From: a bacterium | Lineage (GTDB): Bacteria; Elusimicrobiota; Elusimicrobia; UBA1565; UBA9628 | Length of the DNA stretch: 47,371 nt | Reading direction: 5' to 3' | NCBI GenBank assembly: GCA_021806745.1 | Contig: JAJZQS010000007.1 | Span: 1-47,371 of the forward strand | Shown here: in pieces, positions 39,834-47,371 of the stretch | Layout: every line of letters starts with the position of its first letter | How positions within the stretch are numbered: the first letter of the stretch is position 1 | Position numbers and translations under genes: made by a program | The notes under the pieces: generated by a model | Database searches by the model: none | What the model was told of the DNA's origin: nothing | What the model saw: only the letters and a program-made list of their open reading frames with translations

Positions 39834-40823
39834 TCAGTCGGCCTCGACCATCTTCATGAGCTCGGGCGGATAGCGCAGGCCGCTGACGCGGAAATCCCGG
39901 ATCAGCGCGTCGACGGCCGTCCACGCGGACTCGGGCAGGGCCAAAGACGCGGCGGCGGCGTTTTCCTCCAGGTGCGCCACGCGCGTGGTGCCCGGGATGG
40001 GGACCATGTCGGGACCGCGGCGCAAAAGCCAGGCCAGCGCCGCCTGGGACGCAGTCGCGCCGTGCGCGGCGGCGATGCGGCGGACCTCGTCGACGAGTTG
40101 AAGGTTCTTGGAGAAGTTTTCGGGAGAGAAGCGCGGCGACAGGCGGCGGAAGTCGTTCGGGGCGAAATCCTCGGGGCTTTTGATCGCCCCGGTCAGAAAG
40201 CCGCGCCCCACAGGGCTGTAGGGCACCAGTCCCACGCCGAGCTCGCGCAGGACCGGAAGCACGCGCGCCTCGATTCCCGTTTCCCACAATGAGTACTCGG
40301 ACTGAAGAGCGGAGATCGGATGGACCGCGTGCGCGCGGCGCAAGGTCTTCGCGCCGACCTCGCTCAAGCCCAGGAACCGCGCCTTGCCCTCCTTGACGAG
40401 CCGGCCCATCTCCGCGACGGTGTCTTCGATGGGCGTGGCGGGGTCGAGGCGGTGCTGGTAGAGCAAATCGATGTGATCGGTGCGCAGACGCTTGAGCGAG
40501 GCCTCCACCGCCCGGCGCAGCGACGCGGGGCGGCTGTCGACGCCTTGGCGCTCGCCGTTGGGGCCGAGCTTGAAGCCGAACTTGGTGGCGATCAGGACCT
40601 TGTGGCGTTTGGGGCCGAGTTCGCGTCCGAGGAACTCCTCGTTGGTCCACGGGCCGTAGATCTCGGCGGTATCGAAGAAGTCGATGCCGAGGTCGATGGC
40701 GCGGTGCAGCACGCGTGCGGACTCCTTGGGGTCGGCCGCGCCGTAGGCGAACGACATCCCCATGCAGCCCAGGCCGATCTCCGAGACCTCAAGACCTTGA
40801 CGCCCCAGTTTTCTCTTTTTCAT
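39834..40823 (-). CDS. Aldo/keto reductase
   Basis: 329 residues. NADPH-dependent reductase with the AKR barrel: 'VSEIGLGCMGMSFAYG' at the front, catalytic 'DFFDTAEIYGPWTNEEFLGR' (Asp, Tyr), 'VLIATKFGFKLG' (Lys), 'DHIDLLYQHRLDPATPIEDT' (His) and the cofactor part 'VPIPGTTRVAHLEENAAA'. It resembles the YajO/IolS-like group. Substrate unknown. First and only gene of its unit, with a predicted leaderless promoter. Confidence 0.95.
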   Translation of the reverse strand: MKKRKLGRQGLEVSEIGLGCMGMSFAYGAADPKESARVLHRAIDLGIDFFDTAEIYGPWTNEEFLGRELGPKRHKVLIATKFGFKLGPNGERQGVDSRPASLRRAVEASLKRLRTDHIDLLYQHRLDPATPIEDTVAEMGRLVKEGKARFLGLSEVGAKTLRRAHAVHPISALQSEYSLWETGIEARVLPVLRELGVGLVPYSPVGRGFLTGAIKSPEDFAPNDFRRLSPRFSPENFSKNLQLVDEVRRIAAAHGATASQAALAWLLRRGPDMVPIPGTTRVAHLEENAAAASLALPESAWTAVDALIRDFRVSGLRYPPELMKMVEAD

Positions 40824-40829
40824 GCCGCC

Positions 40830-40835
40830 ATTCTA
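40830..40835 (-). promoter_or_regulatory. Predicted leaderless -10 of the aldo/keto reductase gene
   Basis: Minus strand TAGAAT (40835-40830), six bases, ATG at 40823, so +1 falls on the ATG. Confidence 0.6.
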
Positions 40836-40918
40836 CGATTTCTTCCAAAGGCGCAAGTCGAACGAAAACGGACGGCACGCCCGGCCGGAGTCGGCCGATG
40901 GAATTGAAACGATGATAG

Positions 40919-40945
40919 TTATACAATGCCGCCGTCTCCGGAGGG
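40919..40945 (+). promoter_or_regulatory. Possible -10 and Shine-Dalgarno of the chagasin-like gene
   Basis: TATACA/TACAAT (40920-40927) lies well upstream, and CGGAGGG ends seven to eight bases before the ATG at 40952. This unit therefore has a normal short leader with a ribosome binding site, unlike most first genes here. Confidence 0.45.
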
Positions 40946-40951
40946 ACGGAC

Positions 40952-41362
40952 ATGAAGACGATCGCATTCGCGGCGACGCTGTGTACGGCGGCGGCTTGGG
41001 CGCAAACCGCACCGTCGGTCTCGACGGCGAGCGCGGCCGCGCGAACGCCCGCGCCCGCGACGATGAAAGTCCGACTGAAAGCGGGAGGCCGCGCGCGAGT
41101 CGCCTTGCCCTGCGCTCCCGGCACCGGCTACGAGTGGACGCTCCGGAGCATCGACCGACGCGTGGCCGTCGTCGTCGGAAAGCCTCAATTCAAGGCGGCG
41201 CGTCCGGGACTCATCGGCGGCGGCGGCGAATGCGAATGGACGCTGCGCGGCGTCAGGCCGGGCAAGACCACGGCGTCGTTCGTCTATCGCCGGGCGTGGG
41301 AAAAAGCGCCGCCGGCGAAGACCGCCGAAGTCGACATCGTCGTCGCGCCGCGCGCGAAATAG
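40952..41362 (+). CDS. Chagasin-like protease inhibitor (I42 family), secreted
   Basis: 136 residues. Signal peptide 'MKTIAFAATLCTAAAWAQ', then an Ala/Pro/Thr-rich linker to about residue 36. The remaining ~100 residues carry the three loops of chagasin-type inhibitors: 'CAPGTGYEWTL' (the NPTTGY loop), 'GLIGGGGECEWTLRGVRPGK' (the GxGG loop) and 'VYRRAWEK' (the RPW-like loop, here RAW). Chagasins bind papain-family cysteine proteases outside the cytoplasm. The third loop's Pro is replaced by Ala. No papain-family gene is in the window; the caspase-fold protein belongs to a different peptidase clan. Confidence 0.82.
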   Translation: MKTIAFAATLCTAAAWAQTAPSVSTASAAARTPAPATMKVRLKAGGRARVALPCAPGTGYEWTLRSIDRRVAVVVGKPQFKAARPGLIGGGGECEWTLRGVRPGKTTASFVYRRAWEKAPPAKTAEVDIVVAPRAK

Positions 41363-41369
41363 CGCGCGC

Positions 41370-41702
41370 CTACAGCCGGATGGCGAAGGCCACCGCGTGC
41401 TCGCGGCCGTGCGACAAAGACAGCTTGAGCTTTCGCGCGGGACGGCCCGACAGGCGCACGACCGGGCGTCCCGAGGCGGGGCGGTCCACCGAGATGGCCG
41501 TCAGCGGGATCTCGGCGCGGCCCAGCGCCTTGTAGACCGCTTCCTTGGCGGCGAAGCGCACCGCGAAATGCGGCCAGGGGTCTTTCTTGGCGCGGCAGTA
41601 GGCGATCTCCGCGGACGAAAAGACGCGCGTCAGGAATTTCGGGTTTTTTTTCGCGAGCGCGCGGATGCGCGAGATCTCGACCAAGTCGACGCCGAGCTCC
41701 AT
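41370..41702 (-). CDS. acpS: Holo-[acyl-carrier-protein] synthase
   Basis: 110 residues from the ATG at 41702; a GTG codon directly before it (41705) is also possible. Transfers phosphopantetheine from CoA to acyl carrier protein. 'ELGVDLVEISRIRALAKKNP' carries the metal-binding Asp, and 'HFAVRFAAKEAVYKALG' the Glu and Lys of the active site; 'KLKLSLSHGREHAVAFAI' closes it. The start shares a base with the glmS stop (TGATG). Last gene of the ftsH-to-acpS run. Confidence 0.95.
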   Translation of the reverse strand: MELGVDLVEISRIRALAKKNPKFLTRVFSSAEIAYCRAKKDPWPHFAVRFAAKEAVYKALGRAEIPLTAISVDRPASGRPVVRLSGRPARKLKLSLSHGREHAVAFAIRL

Positions 41703-43576
41703 CACTCGACCGTGACCGACTTGGCCAGGTTGCGCGGCTGATCCACGTCGCAGCCGCGCAGGTCGGCCATGTGGTAGGCCAGCAGCTGCAGCGGCACGAT
41801 GTCCACGATCGGAGACAGCAGTTCCGGCATCATGGGCACGCGCAGCACGTCCTCGACTCCGGGGAATTCACCCACGCCCTCGGTGGCCAGCACGATCAGC
41901 CGCGCGCCGCGCGCCTTGACCTCCTCCAGGCTCGACAGCGTCTTGTCGAGCACGCGCGACTGCGTGGCGATGACCACCACCGGCATCTCGGAATCGATCA
42001 GCGCGATGGGCCCGTGCTTGAGCTCGCCGGCCGCGTAGCCCTCGGCGTGAACGTAGGAAATTTCCTTGAGCTTGAGCGCCGCCTCCAGCGCGATCGGATA
42101 GTTGACGTGCCGTCCAATGAAGAGGAAATGCTCGGCCTTGGAAAAGCGTCTGGCCGCCGCCAAGGCGGCCTTGTCTTGGCCCAGCGCCGCGCGAATCCAG
42201 CCCGGGACCTTCACCAGTTCGTCGACGAACGCGCGCCCCTGCGCCTCGCTCATCGCGCCGCGGCCCACCGCCGCGTGCAGCGTCAGCACCGCCAGCGCGG
42301 TGAGTTGGCCCACGAAGGCCTTGGTCGAGGCCACGCCCAGTTCCGGCCCGCAGTGCGTGTAGAGCGTCCAGTCCGCCGCGCGCGTCAGCGCCGAGCCCAC
42401 GGTGTTGCACACCGCCAGGACCTTCGCGCCCTTCTCCTTGGCGCGCTTGACCGCGGCCAGCGTGTCGGCGGTCTCGCCGGACTGGCTGACCGCGATCACC
42501 AGATCGTCGGCCCCCAGCGTGGTCTCGCGGTAGCGGAACTCCGAGGCCGTCTCCACGCGCGCCGGCACGCCGACGAGCGTTTCCATCCAATATTGGGCCA
42601 CCAGGCAGGCGTGATAGGCCGTGCCGCAGGCCACGAACTGGACCGTGCGCGTGCCCTTGAGCAAGTCCGCGTTCATCCCGCACTCGCGCTCGAGCACCCC
42701 TTTGAGCGGGAAGAAGCGCCCGCGCATCGTGTCCTCGCACGAGGACGGCTGTTCGTGGATCTCCTTGAGCATGAAATGCCGGTAGCCGCCCTTCTCGGCC
42801 ATCGTGCGGTCCCACGAGATCGTGATGGGAGCCTTGTCCAGGCGCTTGCCCGCCAAGTTGAAGAAGGTCGCGCCGCCGCGGCGCAGCACCGCCATCTCTC
42901 CGTCTTCGAGAAACACGGCCTTGCGCGTGTGCGCCAGGAACGCCGGCACGTCCGAGGCCAGGAAGGTCTCGCCCTCGCCAAGGCCTATCACCAGCGGCGA
43001 GGCCGTCTTGGCCGCGACGATCGTGTCGGGCGCCTTGGACCAGAGAACCGCGATCGCGTAGGCGCCCTTGACCTCGCCCAGCGCCTGGCGGACCGCCTCG
43101 AACAGCAGCGGCTCATTGAGGTCCGGCTTGGGCGAAGCACCCGGCGGCTGCAGGCGCCGCAGCTTCTGCGCCACCAGATGCGCGAGCACCTCGGTGTCGG
43201 TCTCCGACTCGAACTTGGCTCCGGCCGCCGTCAGCCGGTCCTTGATCTCCAGATAGTTCTCGATGATCCCGTTGTGGATGACCGCCACCGCGCCGGACTC
43301 ATCGGTGTGAGGGTGAGAGTTGACCTCGGAGGGCTTGCCGTGCGTGGCCCAGCGCGTGTGACCCAGCGCCACCGAGCCCGTCAGCGGGCTTGCGGCCAGA
43401 ACCTTCTCCAGGTTCGTCAGCTTTCCCGGGGCGCGCCGCCGCTCGATGGCCGCGCCCGCCGTCGAGATCGCCGCCAGTCCCGCGGAGTCGTAGCCGCGGT
43501 ATTCCAGGCGCTTGAGCCCTTCCATCAGCAGAGGCGCGGCCTGCTTGGGCCCGACGTAGCCGACGATCCCGCACAT
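41702..43576 (-). CDS. glmS: Glutamine--fructose-6-phosphate aminotransferase (isomerizing)
   Basis: 624 residues from the ATG at 43576. Makes glucosamine 6-phosphate. The N-terminal nucleophile is the Cys after Met ('MCGIVGYVGPKQAAPLLMEG'); 'GHTRWATHGKPSEVNSHPHT' and 'VIHNGIIENY' are in the glutaminase half. The isomerase half has two SIS domains: 'VQFVACGTAYHACLVAQYW', 'ISQSGETADTLAAVKRAKEK' (here 'VSQSGE') and 'EGYAAGELKHGPIALIDSEM', ending 'DQPRNLAKSVTVE'. Slightly longer than the 609 residues of the E. coli enzyme. The frame is open upstream as a shadow of pdxJ. Confidence 0.97.
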   Translation of the reverse strand: MCGIVGYVGPKQAAPLLMEGLKRLEYRGYDSAGLAAISTAGAAIERRRAPGKLTNLEKVLAASPLTGSVALGHTRWATHGKPSEVNSHPHTDESGAVAVIHNGIIENYLEIKDRLTAAGAKFESETDTEVLAHLVAQKLRRLQPPGASPKPDLNEPLLFEAVRQALGEVKGAYAIAVLWSKAPDTIVAAKTASPLVIGLGEGETFLASDVPAFLAHTRKAVFLEDGEMAVLRRGGATFFNLAGKRLDKAPITISWDRTMAEKGGYRHFMLKEIHEQPSSCEDTMRGRFFPLKGVLERECGMNADLLKGTRTVQFVACGTAYHACLVAQYWMETLVGVPARVETASEFRYRETTLGADDLVIAVSQSGETADTLAAVKRAKEKGAKVLAVCNTVGSALTRAADWTLYTHCGPELGVASTKAFVGQLTALAVLTLHAAVGRGAMSEAQGRAFVDELVKVPGWIRAALGQDKAALAAARRFSKAEHFLFIGRHVNYPIALEAALKLKEISYVHAEGYAAGELKHGPIALIDSEMPVVVIATQSRVLDKTLSSLEEVKARGARLIVLATEGVGEFPGVEDVLRVPMMPELLSPIVDIVPLQLLAYHMADLRGCDVDQPRNLAKSVTVE

Positions 43577-43577
43577 C

Positions 43578-44300
43578 TCAGTCCACCAGGCGGCGCATCT
43601 CGGACACCGACGCGCGCAAGCCGATGAACAGAGAGCGCGCGACGATCGAGTAGCCGATGTTGAGCGCCGACAGGTGCGGCACGCGCGCCACCGGCGCGAC
43701 ATTGTGATAGTCGAGGCCGTGGCCCGCGTGCGCGGTCAACCCCATCTCCCAGGCCATGTAGACGGCCAGTTCCAGCCGCTCAAGCTGCTCTTTCTGCTCC
43801 GGCTTGGTCTTGGCCGCGGAGTAGTCGCTGGTGTCGAACTCGACGACGTCGGCGCCGAGGTTGCGCGCCGCGCGCACGCTGGGCGCCTCGGGCGCGATGA
43901 ACAAGCTGACCTCCAGCTTCTCCTTTTTAAGCCGCGCGACGGTTTTCGCCAGGCTCTTGTAGTTCTTGGCCAAGTCGAGACCGCCCTCCGTGGACACCTC
44001 GCCGGGCCGTTCGGGCACCAGGCAAACCGAGGTGGGCCGCGCGCTCAGCACGGCGGCCACCATCTTGGGATCGTCGGCGAGCTCCACGTGCGTCTCGCCT
44101 TTCAGACGGCACAATTTGGCGAGGTCCGCGTCCTGGATGTGGCGGCGGTCGCGCCTCAGGTGGCAGACGATCATGTCCGCGCCGGCCTGGCGGGCGACCT
44201 GCGCGGCCGCCACGGGATCGGGATCGATGTCGCGGCGCGCCTGGCGCAGAGTGGCGACGTGGTCGATGTTGACGCCCAGTTTGATGCGCGAGTCCTTCAT
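43578..44300 (-). CDS. pdxJ: Pyridoxine 5'-phosphate synthase
   Basis: 240 residues. Condenses 1-deoxyxylulose 5-phosphate with 3-amino-2-oxopropyl phosphate in vitamin B6 synthesis. Typical wording: 'KLGVNIDHVATLRQARRDID', 'GADMIVCHLRRDRRHIQDAD', 'CLVPERPGEVSTEGGLDL', 'VSLFIAPEAPSVRAARNLGA', 'LTAHAGHGLDYHNVAPVARV' and 'ALNIGYSIVARSLFIGLRAS'. The ATG at 44300 overlaps glmM by four bases. Confidence 0.97.
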   Translation of the reverse strand: MKDSRIKLGVNIDHVATLRQARRDIDPDPVAAAQVARQAGADMIVCHLRRDRRHIQDADLAKLCRLKGETHVELADDPKMVAAVLSARPTSVCLVPERPGEVSTEGGLDLAKNYKSLAKTVARLKKEKLEVSLFIAPEAPSVRAARNLGADVVEFDTSDYSAAKTKPEQKEQLERLELAVYMAWEMGLTAHAGHGLDYHNVAPVARVPHLSALNIGYSIVARSLFIGLRASVSEMRRLVD

Positions 44301-45661
44301 GGATGAGCCTCCCCGTTTTGTCCCGTCTCGGCGAAATAGGTCTTGGCCACGAGTTCGGCCAGCCGCGCGTTCTCGGCGCGGTCGGGCCCCTCGACGAGCA
44401 CGCGCAGCACGGGCTCGGTGCCCGAGTAGCGCACGAGCACCCGGCCGCGGCCGGACAATTCGCCCTCGGCGCGCTCGATCTCGCGGCGCGTGCGCCCCAG
44501 CGCCTCCAGCGGCGGCTTGGCCGTCACGCGCAGGGCGCGCAAAGTCTGCGGCGTGGGCGCGTAAAGCCGGCGCAGCGCGCTCATCGGCCGGCCCGACTCG
44601 CGCCAGGCGGCCAAGGTCTGCAACGCGGTGAGCATGCCGTCGCCGGTCGGCGCGAAATCGCGAAAGACCACGTGCCCGGAATTCTCGCCGCCCAGGCTCA
44701 AGCCCTCGCGCTCGATGGCCTCGGTCACGTGGCGGTCGCCGACCGGCACGGTCACCACCGAGACCCCGCGCTCGGCCAGAAAACGGATCAGCCCGTAGTT
44801 CGACATCACGGTCAGCGCGACCTTGCCGCCCTTGAGCGCCCCGCGCGCCAAGAGCCGGACCGCGGCCGCGCCGATGACCGCGTCGCCGTCGAGTATCTCG
44901 CCGGCCTCGTCGCAGAAAAGGGCGCGGTCGGCGTCGCCGTCGAAGGCCACGCCCGCGTGAGCTCGCCGCCGGCGGACCTCGCGGCGCATCGCGTCCACGG
45001 CCAGCGCGCCGCAGCCCGCGTTGATGTTGCGCCCGTCCGGCGAGACGCCGATCGCGAATACCTCCGCGCCCAACGCGCGAAACAACGCCGGCGCGAACGC
45101 CGCCGCCGCGCCGTTGGCGCAGTCGACGACCAGGCGCGCCCCGTCGAGATCCCGCGTCGCCGGGAAGGTGCTGCGCAGGAAATCCGCGTAGACGGCGGCG
45201 TGGGCGCTGGCGTCGCGCTCGCGCGGGGAGGCCGCGGGAACCGCGACGCCGGAAGCGACGCCGGCCTCGACGCGGGCCTCGAGTTCCGGCGGCATTTTAA
45301 AACCGCGCGCGTCGAAGAACTTGACGCCGTTGTCGCCGGCCGGATTGTGGCTGGCCGAGACCACCACGCCGGCGAACGCCCCCAGCCGCGGCGTCAGATA
45401 GGAGACGCCCGGCGTCGGGATAACGCCGAGGTCGAGCGTCTGCGCCCCGGCCGCGGCGAATCCTCGCGCCAGCGCCCGCGCCAACTCCGGCCCGGACGCG
45501 CGCGTGTCGCGGCCGAGCGCCACCGCGGCGCCGTTCGCGCCGCCCCGGGGCGCCAGCGCGAGAGCGGCGTGGTAGGCGATCGCGGTCACCGTGCGGGGCG
45601 TCAGCGGCTCGCGGCCCGGCACGCCGCGCACCCCGTCGGTGCCGAACAGCTTCGCGCTCAC
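44297..45661 (-). CDS. glmM: Phosphoglucosamine mutase
   Basis: 454 residues from the GTG at 45661 (GTGA overlap with folP). Converts glucosamine 6-phosphate to glucosamine 1-phosphate, joining GlmS to GlmU. 'KLFGTDGVRGVPGREPLTPR' at the front, the phosphoserine loop 'GVVVSASHNPAGDNGVKFF' near residue 100, the metal loop 'GVAFDGDADRALFCDEAGEI', the sugar loop 'GGENSGHVVFRDFAPTGDGM' and 'LVRYSGTEPVLRVLVEG'. The frame is open to 45757, but the residues before GTG are a shadow. Confidence 0.96.
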   Translation of the reverse strand: MSAKLFGTDGVRGVPGREPLTPRTVTAIAYHAALALAPRGGANGAAVALGRDTRASGPELARALARGFAAAGAQTLDLGVIPTPGVSYLTPRLGAFAGVVVSASHNPAGDNGVKFFDARGFKMPPELEARVEAGVASGVAVPAASPRERDASAHAAVYADFLRSTFPATRDLDGARLVVDCANGAAAAFAPALFRALGAEVFAIGVSPDGRNINAGCGALAVDAMRREVRRRRAHAGVAFDGDADRALFCDEAGEILDGDAVIGAAAVRLLARGALKGGKVALTVMSNYGLIRFLAERGVSVVTVPVGDRHVTEAIEREGLSLGGENSGHVVFRDFAPTGDGMLTALQTLAAWRESGRPMSALRRLYAPTPQTLRALRVTAKPPLEALGRTRREIERAEGELSGRGRVLVRYSGTEPVLRVLVEGPDRAENARLAELVAKTYFAETGQNGEAHP

Positions 45662-46515
45662 GCGGCCTCCGACAGCGCCGACAGCGCGCGAAACGCCCGC
45701 CGCGTCTCGGCCACGTCGTGCACGCGTACGGCGTCGACGCCGCAAAAGCCCGCCCACGCGGCGACGGCCAGCGAGCCCGCCAGGCGGTCCTGCGGACCCG
45801 CGTCGGGGCTCAGGCTCCCGAGAAACGACTTGCGCGAAGCTCCCAGCAGCACCGGCGCCAGCGCGGCGAGTTCGCCGACGCGCGCGATCAGCGCCAGGTT
45901 GGCCGGCAGGTCCTTGCCAAATCCCACCCCCGGATCGATCCAGGCTCGCGCTCGGTCGCCGCCGGCGGCTTCGAAGGCGTCCAGGCGGCGGGCCAGGAAG
46001 TCGCGGACCTCGCCGAACGCGTCGTCGTAACGCGGATCGTCTTGCATGGTCTCGGGCGTGCCGCGCATGTGCATGAGCACAACGCGGCGCGCGCGCGCGG
46101 CCACGCGCGCCATGCCCGGATCGGCGCGCAGAGCGGAGACGTCGTTGACGATCGAAGCGCCCGCGTCCAGCGCGGCGGCCGCGACGCGGGCCTTGTCGGT
46201 GTCGATCGATATGGGGACATCCGTGCGCGCGGCCAGCGCTCGGATCACCGGGATCGCGCGCTCGAGCTCGACGCTCTCGGCAACCGGCCGCGAGCCCGGC
46301 CGCGTGGACTGGGCGCCGACATCGATGATGTCGGCGCCGTCTTCGATCAGGCGCAGCCCCAGCGCGACGGCCTCCCGCGGCTGCGCCGCGCGGCTGGCCG
46401 CGTGGAATGAATCCGGCGTGACGTTGAGCACGCCCATCAGTCGCGGCGCGCGAAAGCGCGGCGGCCGCGCCGGCGCCTCAGGCGCGGGCGGCGAGCAGGA
46501 TGGCATCGATGTCAT
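45658..46515 (-). CDS. folP: Dihydropteroate synthase
   Basis: 285 residues. Joins p-aminobenzoate to the pterin in folate synthesis. Visible: 'LMGVLNVTPDSFHAASR' (first conserved loop), 'DIIDVGAQSTRPGSRPV', 'PISIDTDKARVAAAALDAGA', 'IVNDVSALRADPGMA', 'VVLMHMRGTPETMQDDPRYD' and 'AWIDPGVGFGKDLPANLALI'. The start is uncertain: ATG at 46515 overlaps the ftsH end by 38 bases, and ATG at 46506 is an alternative. ftsH-folP is a known neighbour pair. Confidence 0.95.
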   Translation of the reverse strand: MTSMPSCSPPAPEAPARPPRFRAPRLMGVLNVTPDSFHAASRAAQPREAVALGLRLIEDGADIIDVGAQSTRPGSRPVAESVELERAIPVIRALAARTDVPISIDTDKARVAAAALDAGASIVNDVSALRADPGMARVAARARRVVLMHMRGTPETMQDDPRYDDAFGEVRDFLARRLDAFEAAGGDRARAWIDPGVGFGKDLPANLALIARVGELAALAPVLLGASRKSFLGSLSPDAGPQDRLAGSLAVAAWAGFCGVDAVRVHDVAETRRAFRALSALSEAA

Positions 46516-47371
46516 CGCCGTTGAGGACCTCGCGGTCGAACAGGCTCTTGGCGAGCTGGTCGAGCGCCGTCTTGTTGGCCGTGAGGATCTCGCGCGCCTT
46601 CGACTGGGCGTCGACGACCAGGCGCTTGACCTCCTCGTCGATGAGCTGGGCGGTGCGCTCGGAATAGTGCCCGCCCTGGCTGATGTCGCGGCCGAGAAAG
46701 ACCTCTTGGTCCGGTTTTTTCAGCGACAGCGGGCCGACGCGGTCGCTCATGCCGAACTCGGTGACCATGCGAGTGGCGTAGGCGGTGGCCTTGGAGAGAT
46801 CGTCGGCGGCGCCGGTGGTGATCTCGTCAAAGACCACCTCCTCGGCCGCGCGGCCTCCCAGCAGGATCGCCAGGCGGTTGAGGATGTCCACGCGCGAGGT
46901 CAGATGCTTGTCGTCGGTGGGCAACTGCAGCGTGTAGCCCAGCGCATGGCCGCGCGAGACGATGGAGACCTTGTGCACCGGATCGGCCCCGGGCAGCATC
47001 TTGGCCACGAGGGTGTGGCCCGACTCGTGGTAGGCGACGACCTTCTTCTCCTTCTCGCTCATGACGCCGGAGCGCTTCTGCGGCCCCGCGATCACGCGCT
47101 CGATGGCCTCCTCCAGGTCGGGCAGCTCCACGGCCTCCTTGCCCTTGCGCGCGGCAAGCAAGGCCGCCTCGTTGATCACATTGGCCAGATCGGCGCCGGC
47201 AAATCCCGGCGTGCGCCGCGCGACGATGGACAAATCCGCGCCCTCGGCCATCTTGACGGTCCGGGCGTGCACGCGCAAGATGGCCTCGCGCCCCTTTAAA
47301 TCGGGCACCGACACCATGATCTGCCGGTCGAATCGGCCCGGGCGCAGCAGCGCGGGGTCGATCACGTCGGG
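46478..47371 (-). CDS. ftsH: ATP-dependent zinc metalloprotease FtsH, N-terminal part beyond the window
   Basis: C-terminal 297 residues of the membrane AAA+ protease; the frame is open to the window edge, so the membrane helices and Walker motifs are outside. The segment begins in the AAA region ('LLRPGRFDRQIMVSVPDLKG' carries the arginine-finger area) and 'GFAGADLANVINEAALLAAR'. The peptidase domain has the zinc site 'VVAYHESGHTLVAKMLPGAD' (HExxH), 'KVSIVSRGHALGYTLQLPTD' and 'LAILLGGRAAEEVVFDEITT'. It degrades membrane and regulatory proteins and leads the folP-glmM-pdxJ-glmS-acpS run. Confidence 0.97.
   Translation of the reverse strand, partial: PDVIDPALLRPGRFDRQIMVSVPDLKGREAILRVHARTVKMAEGADLSIVARRTPGFAGADLANVINEAALLAARKGKEAVELPDLEEAIERVIAGPQKRSGVMSEKEKKVVAYHESGHTLVAKMLPGADPVHKVSIVSRGHALGYTLQLPTDDKHLTSRVDILNRLAILLGGRAAEEVVFDEITTGAADDLSKATAYATRMVTEFGMSDRVGPLSLKKPDQEVFLGRDISQGGHYSERTAQLIDEEVKRLVVDAQSKAREILTANKTALDQLAKSLFDREVLNGDDIDAILLAARA

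Noticed and set aside
23155-41362. Chagasin-like protein as inhibitor of the caspase-like lipoprotein
   Set aside because: Chagasins act on papain-clan proteases, caspase-fold enzymes belong to another clan, and the genes are 16 kb apart.

Overview
The window is a stretch of compact, very GC-rich (about two thirds G+C by eye) chromosome from a Gram-negative bacterium. An outer membrane is implied by an OprB-type porin, a giant SprA-like barrel, another barrel-like protein and lipoproteins. Amino-sugar genes for peptidoglycan (glmS, glmM, glmU) and a MEP-pathway gene (ispE) are present. The type IV pilin-like protein, with its 'IYYGDMEG' core and 'WVNCTHTDTKG' tail, and the general gene content most resemble Elusimicrobiota. 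I assign that phylum from memory and with moderate confidence; no search was run. I see no insertion sequence, phage, CRISPR array or rRNA. One tRNA, tRNA-Gln(TTG), is present.

Layout. 1-2989 (+): end of a surface polysaccharide cluster (sugar transferase, DegT aminotransferase, glycosyltransferase). 3061-5823 (+): a three-gene metal transport unit, made of an NRAMP-related transporter without the usual manganese/iron motifs, a 60-residue membrane protein, and a soluble PRC-barrel/MgtE_N/CBS protein. 5851-7445 (+): an OmpR-type two-component system. 7442-9675 (-): a secreted protein and an OprB-like porin, the porin divergent from a barrel-like protein (9782-10729, +). 10926-18215 (+): the 1848-residue SprA-like barrel, a tandem CpaB/RcpC-like lipoprotein and a helical-repeat-like protein. 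18134-21557 (-): methyltransferase, esterase, YgiQ radical SAM protein. 21622-22604 (+): receiver protein and peptide deformylase. 22611-24612 (-): pilin-like protein and a caspase-fold lipoprotein. 24852-27411 (+): a three-gene ABC-2 exporter. 27431-39098 (-): one long co-directional run, HNH-nnrD-tsaE-tsaB-rimI-TPR-ispE-spoVG-tRNA-Gln-glmU-prs-rplY-pth-small membrane protein-pmbA, whose core matches the Bacillus ispE...spoVG-glmU-prs-ctc-pth order. 39158-39832 (+): hemolysin III family. 39834-40823 (-): aldo/keto reductase. 40952-41362 (+): chagasin-like inhibitor. 41370-47371 (-): ftsH (cut by the window edge)-folP-glmM-pdxJ-glmS-acpS.

The most striking signal is not a gene. Nearly every first gene of a transcription unit has a -10-like hexamer ending 6 or 7 bases (sometimes 9) before its start codon, often with an upstream TGn and in a few cases with a -35 at an 18-base spacer. 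That puts the predicted transcription start on or next to the start codon, so the units are predicted to be leaderless, while internal operon genes use Shine-Dalgarno sequences or stop/start overlaps. The porin/barrel divergent pair has this arrangement in both directions around a palindrome at the exact midpoint. Convergent gene ends are separated by 19 bases or less, or overlap, and I see no clear intrinsic terminator at any of them. No gene-free stretch exceeds 300 bases; the largest are 24613-24851 and 10730-10925.
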